The notes beneath the pieces are model-generated. The model had not been told where the DNA came from and searched no databases. It saw only the letters and a program-made list of their open reading frames with translations. A stretch of DNA of 5,604 bases, taken from Parcubacteria group bacterium Athens0416_74. Its GTDB lineage: Bacteria; Patescibacteriota; Minisyncoccia; Phycocordibacterales; UBA2100. The stretch spans positions 1 to 5,604 of the forward strand of contig VMEY01000044.1 of the NCBI GenBank assembly GCA_007375785.1, given 5' to 3'. The translations under genes were made by a program, and so were the position numbers. This document shows, in pieces, positions 4,990 through 5,604 of the stretch; positions within the stretch are counted from its first letter, which is position 1; each line of letters begins with the position of its first letter.

Positions 4990-4997
4990 TCATCGCC

Positions 4998-5604
4998 ATG
5001 GCAAAAAGTGACAATTCAAAGAAAGCGATAGCCCTCCATAAGAAACTTGGAGGCAAGATACGTATTGTGCCCGCGGCGCCTGTCCGCAATAGGGCAGACC
5101 TCGCGCTCGTCTACACCCCCGGCGTCGCCGCTGTATCAAGCCTGGTCGCTAAGAACCCAGCACTGGCGCGCGAGTACACGATGAAAGGTCGCACGGTCGC
5201 CGTCATATCCGACGGTTCCGCTGTGCTCGGCCTCGGCAACATCGGCGCGCTCGGCGCCCTCCCCGTGATGGAAGGAAAGGCAGCGCTCTTCAAGACGTTT
5301 GCCGATATTGACGCTGTACCTATCGTCCTTGATACACAGGATGCCGATGAAATCGTAGAGACGGTGCTTCGCATCGCGCCGGCGTTTGGCGGTATCAATC
5401 TCGAAGATATCGCGGCACCGAAATGTTTTGATATCGAACGCCGTGTCATCGATGCGCTCGACATACCGGTCATGCACGATGACCAGCACGGTACCGCAGT
5501 CGTGGTGCTCGCGGGACTTATCAATGCGATGAAAGTGGTGAAAAAGGAAATGAACGCAAGCACGGTCGTCGTAGCCGGCGTCGGGGCGGCGGGTGTCGCC
5601 GTGA
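4998..5604 (+). CDS. NAD(P)-dependent malic enzyme, N-terminal part
   Basis: Malic enzyme oxidatively decarboxylates malate to pyruvate and CO2, yielding NADH or NADPH, with a divalent metal. The frame is open to the window end (202 codons plus one base), so the gene is cut by the edge, not broken. Visible motifs: YTPGVA (39-44, Y39 likely catalytic), SDGSAVLGLGNIG (71-83), EGKAALFK (92-99, K94 likely catalytic), INLEDIAAPKCF (133-144, E136 and D137 metal ligands), HDDQHGT (160-166, D162 metal) and the start of the Rossmann motif AGVGAAG (193-199). The short N-terminus matches the small bacterial class of about 390-450 residues, not the E. coli MaeA type. The cofactor cannot be judged because the selectivity region lies beyond the edge. 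The ATG follows an extended -10 with no SD. Confidence 0.95.
   Translation, partial: MAKSDNSKKAIALHKKLGGKIRIVPAAPVRNRADLALVYTPGVAAVSSLVAKNPALAREYTMKGRTVAVISDGSAVLGLGNIGALGALPVMEGKAALFKTFADIDAVPIVLDTQDADEIVETVLRIAPAFGGINLEDIAAPKCFDIERRVIDALDIPVMHDDQHGTAVVVLAGLINAMKVVKKEMNASTVVVAGVGAAGVAV

Noticed and set aside
1..5604. Mobile elements, CRISPR arrays, tRNA genes, toxin-antitoxin pairs
   Set aside because: Looked for direct-repeat arrays, transposase motifs and tRNA-like T-arms on both strands; only the tmRNA T-arm was found, and there are no evenly spaced repeats.

Overview
The window looks like a chromosomal fragment of a small-genome bacterium, most likely a Candidate Phyla Radiation (Patescibacteria/Parcubacteria-type) organism. 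This rests on the compact layout, the missing Shine-Dalgarno (SD) sequences before most genes, the style of the SmpB, FtsH, dihydroorotase and malic-enzyme proteins, and a tmRNA with a long tag. UGA is used as a stop (pyrC), so the Gracilibacteria code does not apply. The taxonomic placement is an inference; no 16S or other marker is present.

Layout. Two divergent transcription units meet in a 128-bp region at 984-1111. Leftward (minus strand) run smpB (543-983) and then ssrA/tmRNA (96-495), with a strong GAAA-loop hairpin between them and two hairpins beyond the tmRNA 3' end (65-90 and 10-46). Rightward (plus strand) run ftsH (1112-3049), a dihydroorotase gene, pyrC (3090-4478), a small GtrA-like membrane protein gene (4538-4942) and the first 202 codons of an NAD(P)-dependent malic enzyme gene (4998 to the window end). 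There is no gene-free stretch over 300 bases.

How the genes relate. tmRNA and SmpB rescue stalled ribosomes and append a degradation tag. FtsH, encoded divergently, is a membrane AAA+ zinc protease whose E. coli homologue can degrade SsrA-tagged proteins. The region between them carries a near-perfect 16-bp inverted repeat (15/16), each arm containing a -10-like TATA element pointing outward, so the tagging machinery and a possible protease for its products may share control. PyrC (pyrimidine synthesis), GtrA-like (membrane/glycan) and malic enzyme (central carbon metabolism) have no obvious functional link to this.

Sequence-level themes. Several genes (smpB, ftsH, malic enzyme, weakly pyrC) have a -10-like hexamer ending only 6-9 nt before the ATG and no SD, suggesting leaderless mRNAs; gtrA alone has an SD-like GAGGG. 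Gene ends carry hairpins without a clear U-tract, two of them containing a stop codon. No mobile element, CRISPR array or phage gene was seen, and nothing here is clearly a wholly new system. The best leads are the tmRNA (25-residue tag, acceptor-mimicking leader hairpin), the mirrored promoter and the leaderless/U-tract-free gene architecture.
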